This document shows positions 1 to 9,707 of a stretch of DNA of 64,000 nucleotides, piece by piece. Each line of letters begins with the position of its first letter. Positions within the stretch are counted from its first letter, which is position 1. This DNA is from Pieris napi (lineage: Eukaryota; Arthropoda; Insecta; Lepidoptera; Pieridae): the NCBI RefSeq assembly GCF_905475465.1, contig NW_025920860.1, positions 868,001-932,000 on the forward strand. The letters run 5' to 3'. The position numbers were made by a program, and so were the translations under genes. The notes under the pieces were generated by a model. It had not been told where the DNA came from. It was given only the letters and a program-made list of their open reading frames with translations, and did not search any database.

Positions 1-35
1 TTATTTATATATAGCTATAGTATCACAGAAATCAA

Positions 36-353
36 AAATAAATCAGTGGCGCTACAACCTCTTTAGGTCTGGCCTCAGATTTCCGAATCTGTTTCAAGGT
101 CATTTGTCCATTAATAGGCAAATAGGTGATCATCCTCCTGTGCCTGACACACGCCGTCGACTATTATATCGGCTGGCCCTTAGACTCATCTAAGGGCCAG
201 CCGATATACTCACAATGTTTTCCTTCACCGTTCGAGCGAATGTTAAATACGCACATAGGAAGAAAGTCCATTGGTGTACAGCCGGAAATTGAACTTACGA
301 CCTCAGGGATGAGAGTCGCACGCTGAAGCCACTAGGCCAACACTGCCCTAGCA
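36..353 (-). repeat. tRNA-derived SINE, lepidopteran type
   Basis: Read on the minus strand, the element starts near 353 with a tRNA-like head: an A-box-like stretch (GCCTAGTGGCTTCAG) followed by a decayed B box (AGTTCAATTTCC where GGTTCGANNCC is expected). The body then runs to a 3' end near 36-60 (GTTGTAGCGCCACTG). I recognise the body words (for example GACGGCGTGTGTCAGGCACA on the minus strand) as those of an abundant tRNA-derived SINE of moths and butterflies; this is from memory, not from a search. It carries an unusual internal inverted duplication, listed separately. The start and end are approximate. Confidence 0.75.
165..208. repeat. Perfect 20-bp inverted repeat inside the SINE
   Basis: Arms 165-184 and 189-208 are exact reverse complements, separated by the 4-nt loop CTCA. 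The right arm corresponds to normal SINE body, while the left arm replaces the few bases expected there. It therefore looks like a local inverted duplication. Confidence 0.9.
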
Positions 354-1057
354 TCATAGTGTTAGGGCTAGTTGATCTAGTTCTTAGGGTAGGAAATTAA
401 ACACTCCAATGATGACTTGATTAACTATATTTCACACACTGACCCTACGTAAAATGTATAAACTCCAATTTGAACAAAGGAATTGCCTGTGCGCATGTGT
501 TACAAGCTCTTTTATCATCTAGTCCCCACTCTGACTCGACCTTCCCACTTCGGGCAGTTATTCGAGTAAAATCGTAACAATTCGTAAATAACCGAACGAG
601 TCAAATGAGTAATTATTGCACATGCGCACTTGTAGCAAAAGAATATGTTTCATAAATTATTTAGAATATAATTAAATAAATAATAAAAGCTAACAGTCGG
701 CCTTTCCTGACAATGTTTGCGTCTCGCAAAAAAGAAAAAAAACAAAAACAAAAACAATGCTTTGTAAATTACAACTCCAAACAGAAACAAAATTAATTCT
801 ATGTATCTTTTAACTTTCATTCTTGAATTACATCTCTTTAGTTAAATTGAACCTTAATTCATTTTGATCTCACACATTGTTTATGTCTATTTATAATGGA
901 ATAAAATATACAGGTATCACCTATTTCACGTCATTAAATATGTATCGGTAGAAATCCCTATTCATCGGCAAAGAAGACATGGGGTGTAGGCCGAGAGAAA
1001 AAGCCGGCGTAAAAAACTCTCGGTACTCTTTTTAAATATCAAGTCATCAATAATTAA
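354..1057. other. AT-rich stretch, no gene seen
   Basis: This stretch lies between the SINE and the minisatellite. I see no long ORF, RNA gene or recognisable element. It includes homopolymeric A-rich tracts around 728-756. Confidence 0.5.
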
Positions 1058-2128
1058 CAATAGTCTTACATATCCAAATCTACTGTGACCTCTTCACATT
1101 CACAATAGTCTTACATATCCAAATCTACTGTGACCTCTTTACATTCACAATAGTCCTACATATCCAAATCTACTGTGACCTCTTCATATTCACAATAGTC
1201 TTACATATCCAAATCTACTGTGACCTCTTCACATTCACAATAGTCTTACATATCCAAACCTACTGTGACCTCTTTAAATTCACAATAGTCTTACATACAT
1301 ACATAACTAAATCTTTTGAGATCTCTTTATATTCACAACATATTTTACATAACTAAATCTGTTTTATCTCTTTATAAAATAAAGTTCACATAACTAAATG
1401 CATTGTGGTTTCTTTAAATTCACCATAAAGTTTACATAACTAAATCTGTTTTATCTCTTTATATTTAAAATGAAGTTTACATAACTAAATCTGTTTTATC
1501 TCTTTACATTTAAAATAAAGTTTACATAACTAAATGTATTATGATCTCTTTATATTCACAATTAAGTTTACATAACTAAATGCATTGTGATCTCTTTAAA
1601 TTCACATTAAAGTTTACATAAGTAAATCTGTTTTATCTCTTTATATTTAAAATAAAGTTTACATAACTAAATGCATTGTGATCTCTTTAAATTCACAATA
1701 AAGTTTACATAAGTAAACCTGTTTTATATCTTTAAGTTAACATAACTGAATGCATTGTGATCTCTTAATATTCACAATAAAGTTTATATAACTAAATCTA
1801 TTGTGATCTCTTTATATTTACAATAAAGTTTACATTACTATATCTATTGTGATCTCTTAATATTCACAATAAAGTTTATATAACTATATCTATTGTGATA
1901 TTTTCATTTTCAAAATAAAGTTTACATAACTAAATGCATTGTGATATTAGATTTAGTTACCTATATAAACTACCCATATTCACAATATAGTTTACATAAC
2001 TAAATTCTTTGAGATATCTTTATATTCACAATAAAGTCCAACATAACTAAAACTACTGTGATCTCTTTAAGATTACAATAAAGTTTTACCAAACTAAGTC
2101 CATTGTGATCTCTTTATATTTACAATAG
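1058..2128. repeat. Minisatellite, about 45-bp period
   Basis: The first five units are near-identical 45-mers (CAATAGTCTTACATATCC, then CTACTGTGACCTCTT). They are followed by roughly twenty more diverged units built on CATAACTAAAT and a GTGATCTCTTTA-like core. Divergence rises from left to right, which suggests that recent expansion occurred only at the left end. No ORF spans the array. Confidence 0.9.
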
Positions 2129-2294
2129 TGAATTTATCATGTGAAATTAATATTCGTATATGTTTTAATTGTACTTTATACTTTATATATATATTTTTTT
2201 GTAAACTTATGTTTACATTAACTGTCACACATTTAAGATGTAAGATTTTGTAAAATAATTAGTAGATTTAGTACTGTGTGTGATGTCGCAAGCT

Positions 2295-2606
2295 TGTTAC
2301 GTAGCCCTATACCATAGAATCTACATTTCGCAATATATAAAGAATAACATGTCCCTAACGTTACATGGTGTCAGCGGAATTCGTATGTCGCAACTTACAC
2401 GAGTTACACGAGCCTCACGTTGCATAGTGTCAGCAATTGGTGCCTCTTCGAGCCTTGTTATTTCCATATTTTAAGTGCATTCAATTTCCTTACTTCGGGT
2501 TGTTTAGCCGTATTTTAATTATAGTTTAAATTGTAATTTTATTTTTAATAAATTAGTTTAAAACATTTGGTTTTTTTTGAAACCTTCGGCTGTGGCCTTC
2601 GTAATT
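2295..2606 (+). repeat. ERV-1 5' LTR
   Basis: Starts TGTTAC and ends GTAATT. It contains a TATA-like run (AATATATAAAG near 2333-2343) and a polyadenylation-type AATAAA near 2549. It is identical in length and, by reading, in sequence to 9392-9703. The last T is shared with the primer-binding site. Confidence 0.93.
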
Positions 2607-2623
2607 GGCGCAGTCGGTAGGAT
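2606..2623 (+). promoter_or_regulatory. Primer-binding site, tRNA-Ser type
   Basis: TGGCGCAGTCGGTAGGAT directly follows, and overlaps by one base, the 5' LTR. It is complementary to the expected 3' end of an insect tRNA-Ser including CCA. This primer is reported for 17.6/297-type errantiviruses. Confidence 0.8.
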
Positions 2624-2729
2624 TTGTTCATTAGAGTCAGTGAATCGATCATAGACCGAGCAAATCCAGAAACCTACAAGAGCCTGCAGCCAGAGGGAAA
2701 TCCAGATATCGATTTATCAAAGAGACCAG

Positions 2730-2740
2730 ATGTGGTGAGT
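2730..2740 (+). promoter_or_regulatory. Leader start codon abutting the env splice donor
   Basis: An ATG at 2730-2732 is followed two bases later by the donor GTGAGT (2735-2740). In unspliced RNA the ORF is two codons long and stops at TGA 2736-2738, inside the donor. Joining 2734 to the acceptor (AG at 7670-7671, exon from 7672) puts this ATG in frame with env just before its hydrophobic segment. Errantivirus env is known to be expressed from a spliced RNA; these exact sites are my inference from frame and consensus. Confidence 0.7.
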
Positions 2741-2893
2741 ACCTAGTTTTTATCTAGACTTGCCAAATTATCCTATAATTTTTTTTTATAATCCCATACC
2801 AAGATTTTCCATCCTAGAGAATCACGGACCCCTAGGTTAGGTATTATACGTAGGAATTTAGATTTTGATTTAGGTAGAGATTTAACAGGAAAT

Positions 2894-4123
2894 ATGTCGG
2901 AGCAATTAGTTGACAACATTTTTAAAGCCTTACGTTTAGTTCCCGAGTTTGATGGTAACCCGAATGTCCTCACTAGGTTCATTAATTTATGTGATCAATT
3001 GGTGGCAAAATTTATTACAGCGGAACCGGGTTATGAATTAAGTAATCTATCATTAATTAATGGCATTCTCAATAAGGTAACTGGGCCCGCCGCGCGGACC
3101 CTAAGCTCTAATGGAATCTCTGAAAATTGGATCAGTATACGCAATTCTTTAATCAACAATTTTGCAGACCACCGTGATGAGACCTCTCTTTATAATGATT
3201 TATCTCTTATAAGTCAAGATTCAGGGACACCTCAAGAGTTTTATGAGCGTTGCCAAAATCTTTTCAGTATAATAATGACTTATGTTAGTTTGCATGATTC
3301 GGTACAGAGTACAATCGAGGCCAAAAGAGCGCTATATAAAAAGTTAACTTTACAAGCATACTTGCGTGGCCTTCGTGATCCACTTGGGTCTCGAATTCGA
3401 TGTATGCGACCCGAATCAATAGAACAAGCCCTCGAATTTGTACATGAGGAACAAAATACCTTATACATTCAGCAGCGTAATCAAAACTGTCCTGATAGAA
3501 AATTAAATAATAACGGTAATAATCAACATAATATGACCAATGCTCAACGTAATTTTAATTTTATGCCTAATTTTAATCCAGGCCCTTCTAGATTTTTAAA
3601 CCCACAACCTAATAGGCCTATGCCTATGCCTATGGCCGTTTGGAAGCCTCAATTGCCTTTAAATCGTGGCCTTTCAAGAACACAACAGATGTTTGGTGCT
3701 CCTCCACCAAATTATCGTCCACAAAGTAATGTATTTAGAGTGCCTCAACAGAGACCGGTTAATAATGGTCCTCAACCGATGAGTGGCGTTAGTCACTTTG
3801 TCAGTAAGACCTCTCCACCTAAACCCGTCTTTACCGGGCATGATTGGTCAAGACATGGGAACCCACCGCCTTCAAACTATTTCAAATTTAAGGATGTAAA
3901 TTTTAATGAGGTCCAAGACCAATCTGACTATGACTATTATTCCTATAACGACTATTACTATGACCCATATTACCAGGAACATAACTATTCTGAGCCAGTT
4001 TATGACATGACAGAGTATCAAGACGCTAACGAATACTCACCTCCTAGTGTTGAAGAGACACAAGAGAGTTCAACTTCAAATCAGGATTTTCAGACAACAC
4101 ACAAATCAGACAAGCAAAAATAG
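2894..4123 (+). CDS. gag: Gag of ERV-1
   Basis: A 409-residue structural protein that would form the capsid and package the RNA. The N-terminal 200 residues are a helical gag-like region beginning MSEQLVDNIF. The C-terminal half is rich in Asn, Pro, Gln and Tyr, with a Tyr/Asp-rich tail. There is no CCHC zinc knuckle, as in the classic errantivirus gag. The ATG at 2894 is the first in a long open frame after the leader. It ends at TAG 4121-4123, and the pol frame (-1) is open from 4051, giving about 73 nt of overlap. I find no classic XXXYYYZ slippery heptamer there; the only soft candidate is the A-run just before the stop. Confidence 0.9.
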   Translation: MSEQLVDNIFKALRLVPEFDGNPNVLTRFINLCDQLVAKFITAEPGYELSNLSLINGILNKVTGPAARTLSSNGISENWISIRNSLINNFADHRDETSLYNDLSLISQDSGTPQEFYERCQNLFSIIMTYVSLHDSVQSTIEAKRALYKKLTLQAYLRGLRDPLGSRIRCMRPESIEQALEFVHEEQNTLYIQQRNQNCPDRKLNNNGNNQHNMTNAQRNFNFMPNFNPGPSRFLNPQPNRPMPMPMAVWKPQLPLNRGLSRTQQMFGAPPPNYRPQSNVFRVPQQRPVNNGPQPMSGVSHFVSKTSPPKPVFTGHDWSRHGNPPPSNYFKFKDVNFNEVQDQSDYDYYSYNDYYYDPYYQEHNYSEPVYDMTEYQDANEYSPPSVEETQESSTSNQDFQTTHKSDKQK

Positions 4124-7100
4124 AAATAAATTTACAAACTCAAAGACAACTTCCGTACATACAGATTACAAATCCACCCTTAAAATTATTGGTTGACACA
4201 GGGGCGAATCAATCATTTATAAGCCCCGAGGCAGTAGAAAAATTCTATCCCAATACTTAGTGTAATTACGACCCTTTTGAGGTTACTAATATTCATGCGA
4301 CCACTCGAAATAATTACTCCATAACTATACCATGTTTTCGCGAATTTAGTGAAGGTTGTGATATAACCTTATTCATTTATAAATTTCACAATTATTTCGA
4401 TGGTTTAATTGGACTAGATTTGCTGGAAAAACTGGAATCTAGCATTGACTTAAAAAATAAGGTCCTAGTTACACGGAGCTCTACAAACCCCCTGCGAATG
4501 TATGATTCACGGAATTGTAATCTTTATGAGGAAATAATACCGGCCAATACATCTAAAATAATTCGAGTTCCAATTAACTTTCATGACGGTGACGCATTTG
4601 TGACTGAACAGACTATATCTAACTGCACTATTCATGACTGTCTTACTACTGTAAAGGACAACCGAGGTTTTATTGAAATTACCAACCCGACTATACATGA
4701 TGTAGTATTTTCGATGGACCGACCAGTTAGTGCGGAGCTATTTAATACCCAGTGCACGCGCACTCAACAACATACCGATCGCACATCCGAAGTACTTTCG
4801 CGATTCCGTACAGACCATCTGAATCCTGAAGAACGAGCCAATCTAGAGTCACTCTGTTCTCGATACGCTGACGTGTTCTATCTTGATGGCGAGCCATTAA
4901 CTTTCACCAATAAAATAAAACATAGTATTCGTACTTCAGATGAATTACCTGTTTATACCAAAAGCTACAGATACCCCTTCGTTCACAGACAGGAAGTTCA
5001 AGATCAAATCTCGAAAATGCTCGATCAGGGAATTATCCGTCCTTCTCAGTCAGCATGGAGTTCTCCCATATGGGTTGTCCCCAAGAAGGCTGATGCTTCT
5101 GGCAAAGTCAAATGGCGAATTGTTATCGATTTTAGGAAAGTTAATGAAAATACTATTGATGATAAATATCCTATTCCTAATATAAATGATGTATTAGATA
5201 AATTAGGTAACTGTCATTATTTCACCACTTTAGATTTGGCCAGTGGATTTTACCAGGTCGAAATGGACCCTCAGGATATCCAGAAGACAGCTTTTAATGT
5301 AGGACATGGGCACTTTGAATTTTTAAGAATGCCCATGGGTTTAAAGAATAGCCCTTCAACTTTTCAGAGGGTTATGGATAATGTTCTTAGAGATCTTCAA
5401 AATGTAGTGTGTTTAGTGTACCTTGATGATATAATTGTTTTTAGTGTTTCATTGCAGGAACATATGGTAAATTTAGAAAAAGTATTTAAAAGGTTAAGAG
5501 AATCGAATTTCAAGATACAAATGGATAAGTCCGAATTTTAAAAACTAGAAACTTCATATTTAGGGCATATAATAAGTAAAGATGGTATTAAGCCTAATTC
5601 TGATAAGATAAAAGCTATTCAAAAATTTCCTTTGCCTAAAACCGCCACTGAAATAAAACGTTTCCTTGGTTTAGTAGGTTATTATCGAAAATTTATTCCT
5701 GATTTCGCTCGTATAACGAAACCAATGACGCAGTGTTTGAAAAAAGGTTCTAAAATAACTTTTAATGATTCTAATTATGTTAATTGCTTTGAGAAATGTA
5801 AATTATTATTAATTAATGATCCTATCTTGCAGTATCCTGATTTTAATAAAGATTTTGTTCTTACAACCGATGCATCTAATTTTGCTATTGGCGCCGTACT
5901 TTCTCAAGGGACTATAGGTAGTGATAAACCTATAGCATATGCATCGAGAACACTTAATTCGAGTGAAATTAATTATAGTACTATTGAAAAGGAGCTTTTA
6001 GCAATAGTGTGGGCTACTAAATATTTTAGACCATATCTATTCGGTAGAAAATTTAAGATCGTAACAGATCATAGGCCACTTCAGTGGGTAATGAATCTTA
6101 AAGAACCAGGTTCAAGGTTGACGCGTTGGAGGCTAAAACTAAGCGAATATAACTTTACCACCGAATATAAGCAAGGAAAAATGAATACCAATGCCGATGC
6201 TTTATCTCGCGTCGAAATCAATAACGAGGACGTGAGTTCCATCGCTGTAAATACATCAGAAAAATCTCCATCTCAGTCTGGTTCTGCCACTGAAACAATT
6301 CATACCAGTGATGAGAACCCGATTTTAGAAGTACCTATATCTGACGACCCACTTAATAGATTTAGTCGACAAATTTGTTTCGTTTTAGTAGGCGACATAA
6401 AAAAACGACCGACAGTGACAAAACCTTTCGAAACTCATACCAGAACGACTGTACAACTCTCTGAATCTAACTTGACCAATGACGTTATTAACGCAATTAA
6501 AGAATATGTTAACCCCAAGGTTAAAACCGGAATTATAATTCATCCCCCTCTTGCAATGTATAAGATTATCCCGATTATACAAGACAATTTTAAAAGTTCG
6601 ACTATGAATCTTGTTTTAACAAAGACTGAATTAGAAAACGTTAAAGAATACCTACGACAGCAGGAAATTATAAAAAAATATCACGAAGGTAAAACAAACC
6701 ACCGCGGTATCACTGAATGTTATCTCTCTTTATCCTCAAGATACTACTGGCCTAAAATGAAAGAAAGCATCGCGAAATATATAAATGAATGCAGTATTTG
6801 CGGCCAAGCCAAATATGACCGAAATCCGATTAAACAGAGATTTTCAATTGTACCTCCACCTTCAAGGCCTTTCCAAATAGTTCATCTTGATCTTTTTACA
6901 GCGCAAAACGAAAAATATCTTACAATAGTAGATGCCTTTTCAAAGTATTCGCAAGCATATCACTTAAGAGGTAGTACTGCTTTGAGTGTCGTACAAGCTT
7001 TCCTTGTATTCTGTACTCATCATGGCGTCCCTTTGACTATTGTCACCGATGGAGGCCCCGAATTCACAAATCAGATCTTTGCAGAATTTTCTCGAATTCA

Positions 7101-7704
7101 TAAAATTCAACATCATAAAATATTGGCTCATTCTCCAAATGATAATGGTATTGTAGAGAGATTTCATTCCACTATCCTCGAACATCTTAGAATACTAAAG
7201 CTCGAGAAGCGAAGTGAACCAGCAATTAATCTAATGCCCTATGCAATTTTAGCTTATAATAGTTCAATTCATAGTTTCACTAAGTGTAGACCTTTAGACT
7301 TGATAACTGGACATTTTGACCCACGTGACCCAATAGATATCGACATATCAGAGCATTTACTCCAGCAATATTCACAGGATCACAAGAAACGTATGAACCA
7401 AGTATATGACTTAATAAATGAGACTTCTTTACATGACCGAACCCAATTAACTGAAAATAGGAATAAAGATCGTGAGCCTGAAAAAGAATATTGTCCTGAC
7501 GAGCAAGTGTTTATTCGTAATCCTCTAGCATCCCGACAAAAATTAGCTCCTCGTTTTACCCAGGACACTGTCCTTGCTGACCTTCCTATCCATATTTATA
7601 CAAAGAAAAAACGAAATCCTATTGCAAAGTCACGCCTTAAGCGAAGCCCTAAAGATCCCACCTTGTTACAGGATTCCAATTTTGTTGACCATCCTTCTAC
7701 ATAA
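4051..7704 (+). pseudogene. pol: Pol of ERV-1, two nonsense codons
   Basis: A polyprotein frame in -1 phase to gag. Protease is seen as LVDTGANQSFIS near 4191. Reverse transcriptase has the YLDD catalytic box at 5419-5430. These are followed by RNase H (TDASNFAIGAVLSQG), an integrase zinc finger (CSICGQAK) and an integrase core (DLFTAQNEKYLTIVDAFSKY, TDGGPEFTNQ, NGIVERFHS). In-frame TAG at 4258-4260 cuts the protease, and TAA at 5539-5541 cuts the reverse transcriptase just after the palm. No frameshift was noticed between 4051 and 7704. The 3' end overlaps env by 131 nt (7574-7704) in another frame. Both stops look like simple nonsense changes, not recoding sites. Confidence 0.9.
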
Positions 7705-9370
7705 GACTCAAGGACAAGATGTGACAATTGAATCATTGGACAATGGACCCGGACTACTTCCATTCAAACTAGGACCCGCTAAGATTATTTCTCACTATCA
7801 TTCCTTTTTGAATTACACAAATTTAGATAATTTACAATCTCAGATAGAATTAGTTGAAATTCAAATTGGCAATTTGAGTACGCAGTTAAGTAATAAGACG
7901 TTATCTATGTTTAATCCTCATATAGAACATTTAAAAGGTAAACTTATGAAAATACATGACCAGCTTCGTACTTTTCAATTTCATCGCAGTAAAAGGGGAC
8001 TCATTAACGGCCTTGGATCTATAATTAAATCTATATCTGGTAATTTAGATTATACTGATGCAATTAAATATGAAAATGCTATTAATTTGTTACAAGAAAA
8101 CGATGCAACGTTAGAGTCTGAAATTAATACCCGAATAAGTTTAAATAAAGAGTGGATTACGCAAAGTTCCAAAGTTATAGAAGACATTATATTGAATCAA
8201 GAATCAATTGATAAATATGTAAAATTAATTTTAGATAAAAATAATCAGTTAGAAGCTGATTTAATTGAGTATGCTCATCTAGCTCAGCATCTCTTTATTC
8301 TATCGGATAATATAGAAGATTTATCTGAGGAATTATTTAGCTTAGGAAATACATTATCGTTTATACGTGCATCGAGCACTCCTTATTCGTTAATCGATTT
8401 AGAAGAGGTTAAGCATATATTAGATAAGTTAAGGGTTTTATATTCAAAAGATGAAATCCTTGATATAGATTTTAGGAATTTTTATGAAATAATTAAGTTA
8501 GGATATTTTTATTTAGACAGGCAAATAGTAATTGTAATAAAAGTCCCAATTATTGTATCCTACACCTATGACCTTTATAAATTAGCCGTTGTCCCAAATA
8601 AGAACCATAAAGTCCTTATTCCCACCTCTCCATATTTGGCAATTTCTGGAAAAGACTCTAGGTACATAGAGACAGAATGTCCGAAGTTAAATTCATGGTT
8701 TCTCTGCAACTCAAAACCAGATTATAAGAAAGATAAATACGATTGTATCCAGCAGCTGATCACCCAACAGGAGCTCAACCAGTCCTGTCCCTTAACTTCA
8801 GTCGTCCTACAAAATGAAGCATTAGAACAACTTGATGATAAGCATTATACAATGAGCTTTCCAACTTTAACGAAAGTTAAATTATTCTGTGGACAAGAAC
8901 AATATAGGACACTACAAGGCAGCTATGTAGCAGTCATTCCACTTAACTGTTACCTCAAGGCACCAGGATTTACCATTACTAATATGAATAATCGTATAAA
9001 AGGTCACATTGTCAAGATATTGGAAATACCGCAATATATCGAATCCAAGAATATTGAACAGCCAACATTAAACCTGGCCTCTACAGACCTCAACAGCTTT
9101 CATAGTCTTAACACGAAGATGTCTATGCAGCCTCCAGTACATCTTAATCAAGACAAGGATATAAGTCTATATCATACTACTATACCTTTATATGTAGCAT
9201 TGATAGTAATGATTATTTTAATTGGCATCGTGACATATAGACGAATGGGAATTAAACCTGAAACAAAAGGACATCCTGAAAAAGAACAAGTTCCTGAAAA
9301 CCCCAGTCAAGTAAAAGTGAATCCCGGACATATTTCATCAGCAACTCTCTCACACAAAGTTCTCGAATAG
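7574..9370 (+). CDS. env: Env (fusion-type glycoprotein) of ERV-1
   Basis: An open frame of 598 codons. The real protein probably begins from the spliced leader ATG, with its second exon starting at 7672, because the hydrophobic segment that would act as signal peptide starts right there (about residue 34). Features seen: a furin-type site RSKR at residues 138-141 followed by a Gly/Ile-rich fusion-peptide-like stretch; helical heptad-like regions after it; many Cys in the distal ectodomain; a transmembrane helix near 534-553; and a 41-residue cytoplasmic tail. This matches the insect errantivirus Env / baculovirus F-like family. Unlike pol, it has no break. The near-identical inverted copy differs at residue 82 (Thr here, Ile there). 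Confidence 0.9.
   Translation: MLTFLSIFIQRKNEILLQSHALSEALKIPPCYRIPILLTILLHKTQGQDVTIESLDNGPGLLPFKLGPAKIISHYHSFLNYTNLDNLQSQIELVEIQIGNLSTQLSNKTLSMFNPHIEHLKGKLMKIHDQLRTFQFHRSKRGLINGLGSIIKSISGNLDYTDAIKYENAINLLQENDATLESEINTRISLNKEWITQSSKVIEDIILNQESIDKYVKLILDKNNQLEADLIEYAHLAQHLFILSDNIEDLSEELFSLGNTLSFIRASSTPYSLIDLEEVKHILDKLRVLYSKDEILDIDFRNFYEIIKLGYFYLDRQIVIVIKVPIIVSYTYDLYKLAVVPNKNHKVLIPTSPYLAISGKDSRYIETECPKLNSWFLCNSKPDYKKDKYDCIQQLITQQELNQSCPLTSVVLQNEALEQLDDKHYTMSFPTLTKVKLFCGQEQYRTLQGSYVAVIPLNCYLKAPGFTITNMNNRIKGHIVKILEIPQYIESKNIEQPTLNLASTDLNSFHSLNTKMSMQPPVHLNQDKDISLYHTTIPLYVALIVMIILIGIVTYRRMGIKPETKGHPEKEQVPENPSQVKVNPGHISSATLSHKVLE
7670..7672 (+). promoter_or_regulatory. Env splice acceptor of ERV-1
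   Basis: The acceptor TTGTTACAG ends at 7671, inside the pol 3' end and 98 nt into the env open frame. The phase matches the leader donor at 2735. The same acceptor is kept in the inverted copy. Confidence 0.65.
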
Positions 9371-9378
9371 TTGCTGAT

Positions 9379-9391
9379 TTTAGGAGGGAGG
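9379..9391 (+). promoter_or_regulatory. Polypurine tract of ERV-1
   Basis: AGGAGGGAGG sits directly before the 3' LTR start (TGTTAC at 9392), the standard site for plus-strand priming. Confidence 0.85.
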
Positions 9392-9703
9392 TGTTACGTA
9401 GCCCTATACCATAGAATCTACATTTCGCAATATATAAAGAATAACATGTCCCTAACGTTACATGGTGTCAGCGGAATTCGTATGTCGCAACTTACACGAG
9501 TTACACGAGCCTCACGTTGCATAGTGTCAGCAATTGGTGCCTCTTCGAGCCTTGTTATTTCCATATTTTAAGTGCATTCAATTTCCTTACTTCGGGTTGT
9601 TTAGCCGTATTTTAATTATAGTTTAAATTGTAATTTTATTTTTAATAAATTAGTTTAAAACATTTGGTTTTTTTTGAAACCTTCGGCTGTGGCCTTCGTA
9701 ATT
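9392..9703 (+). repeat. ERV-1 3' LTR
   Basis: 312 bp, reading identical to 2295-2606. It is followed by AGCT, matching the 5' flank. Confidence 0.93.
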
Positions 9704-9707
9704 AGCT

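Larger units (their letters stand above)
2295..9703 (+). mobile_element. ERV-1: complete errantivirus-like Gypsy element with env
   Basis: A 7.4-kb LTR retrotransposon bounded by two 312-bp LTRs that read identically, flanked by a 4-bp target duplication AGCT (2291-2294 and 9704-9707). The order is LTR, tRNA-Ser-type primer site, leader with splice donor, gag, pol (protease, reverse transcriptase, RNase H, integrase), env, polypurine tract, LTR. The env gene and 4-bp duplication place it with insect errantiviruses. Identical LTRs imply a very recent insertion, yet pol carries two in-frame stops, so this copy cannot make its own polymerase. It may have been mobilised in trans, or the stops arose after insertion. 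Confidence 0.95.

Noticed and set aside
1058..2128. CRISPR-like array
   Set aside because: The units are contiguous diverging tandem repeats with no unique spacers, and the sequence is eukaryotic.
4111..4123. Classic slippery heptamer at the ERV-1 gag end
   Set aside because: The A-run before the stop does not fit XXXYYYZ in the gag phase, and I see no clear downstream pseudoknot. The -1 overlap is real but the site is unresolved.
4258..4260. TAG in the ERV-1 protease as a programmed readthrough site
   Set aside because: It lies inside the protease and not at a gag-pol border, and a second stop occurs in RT. Simple nonsense mutation is more likely.
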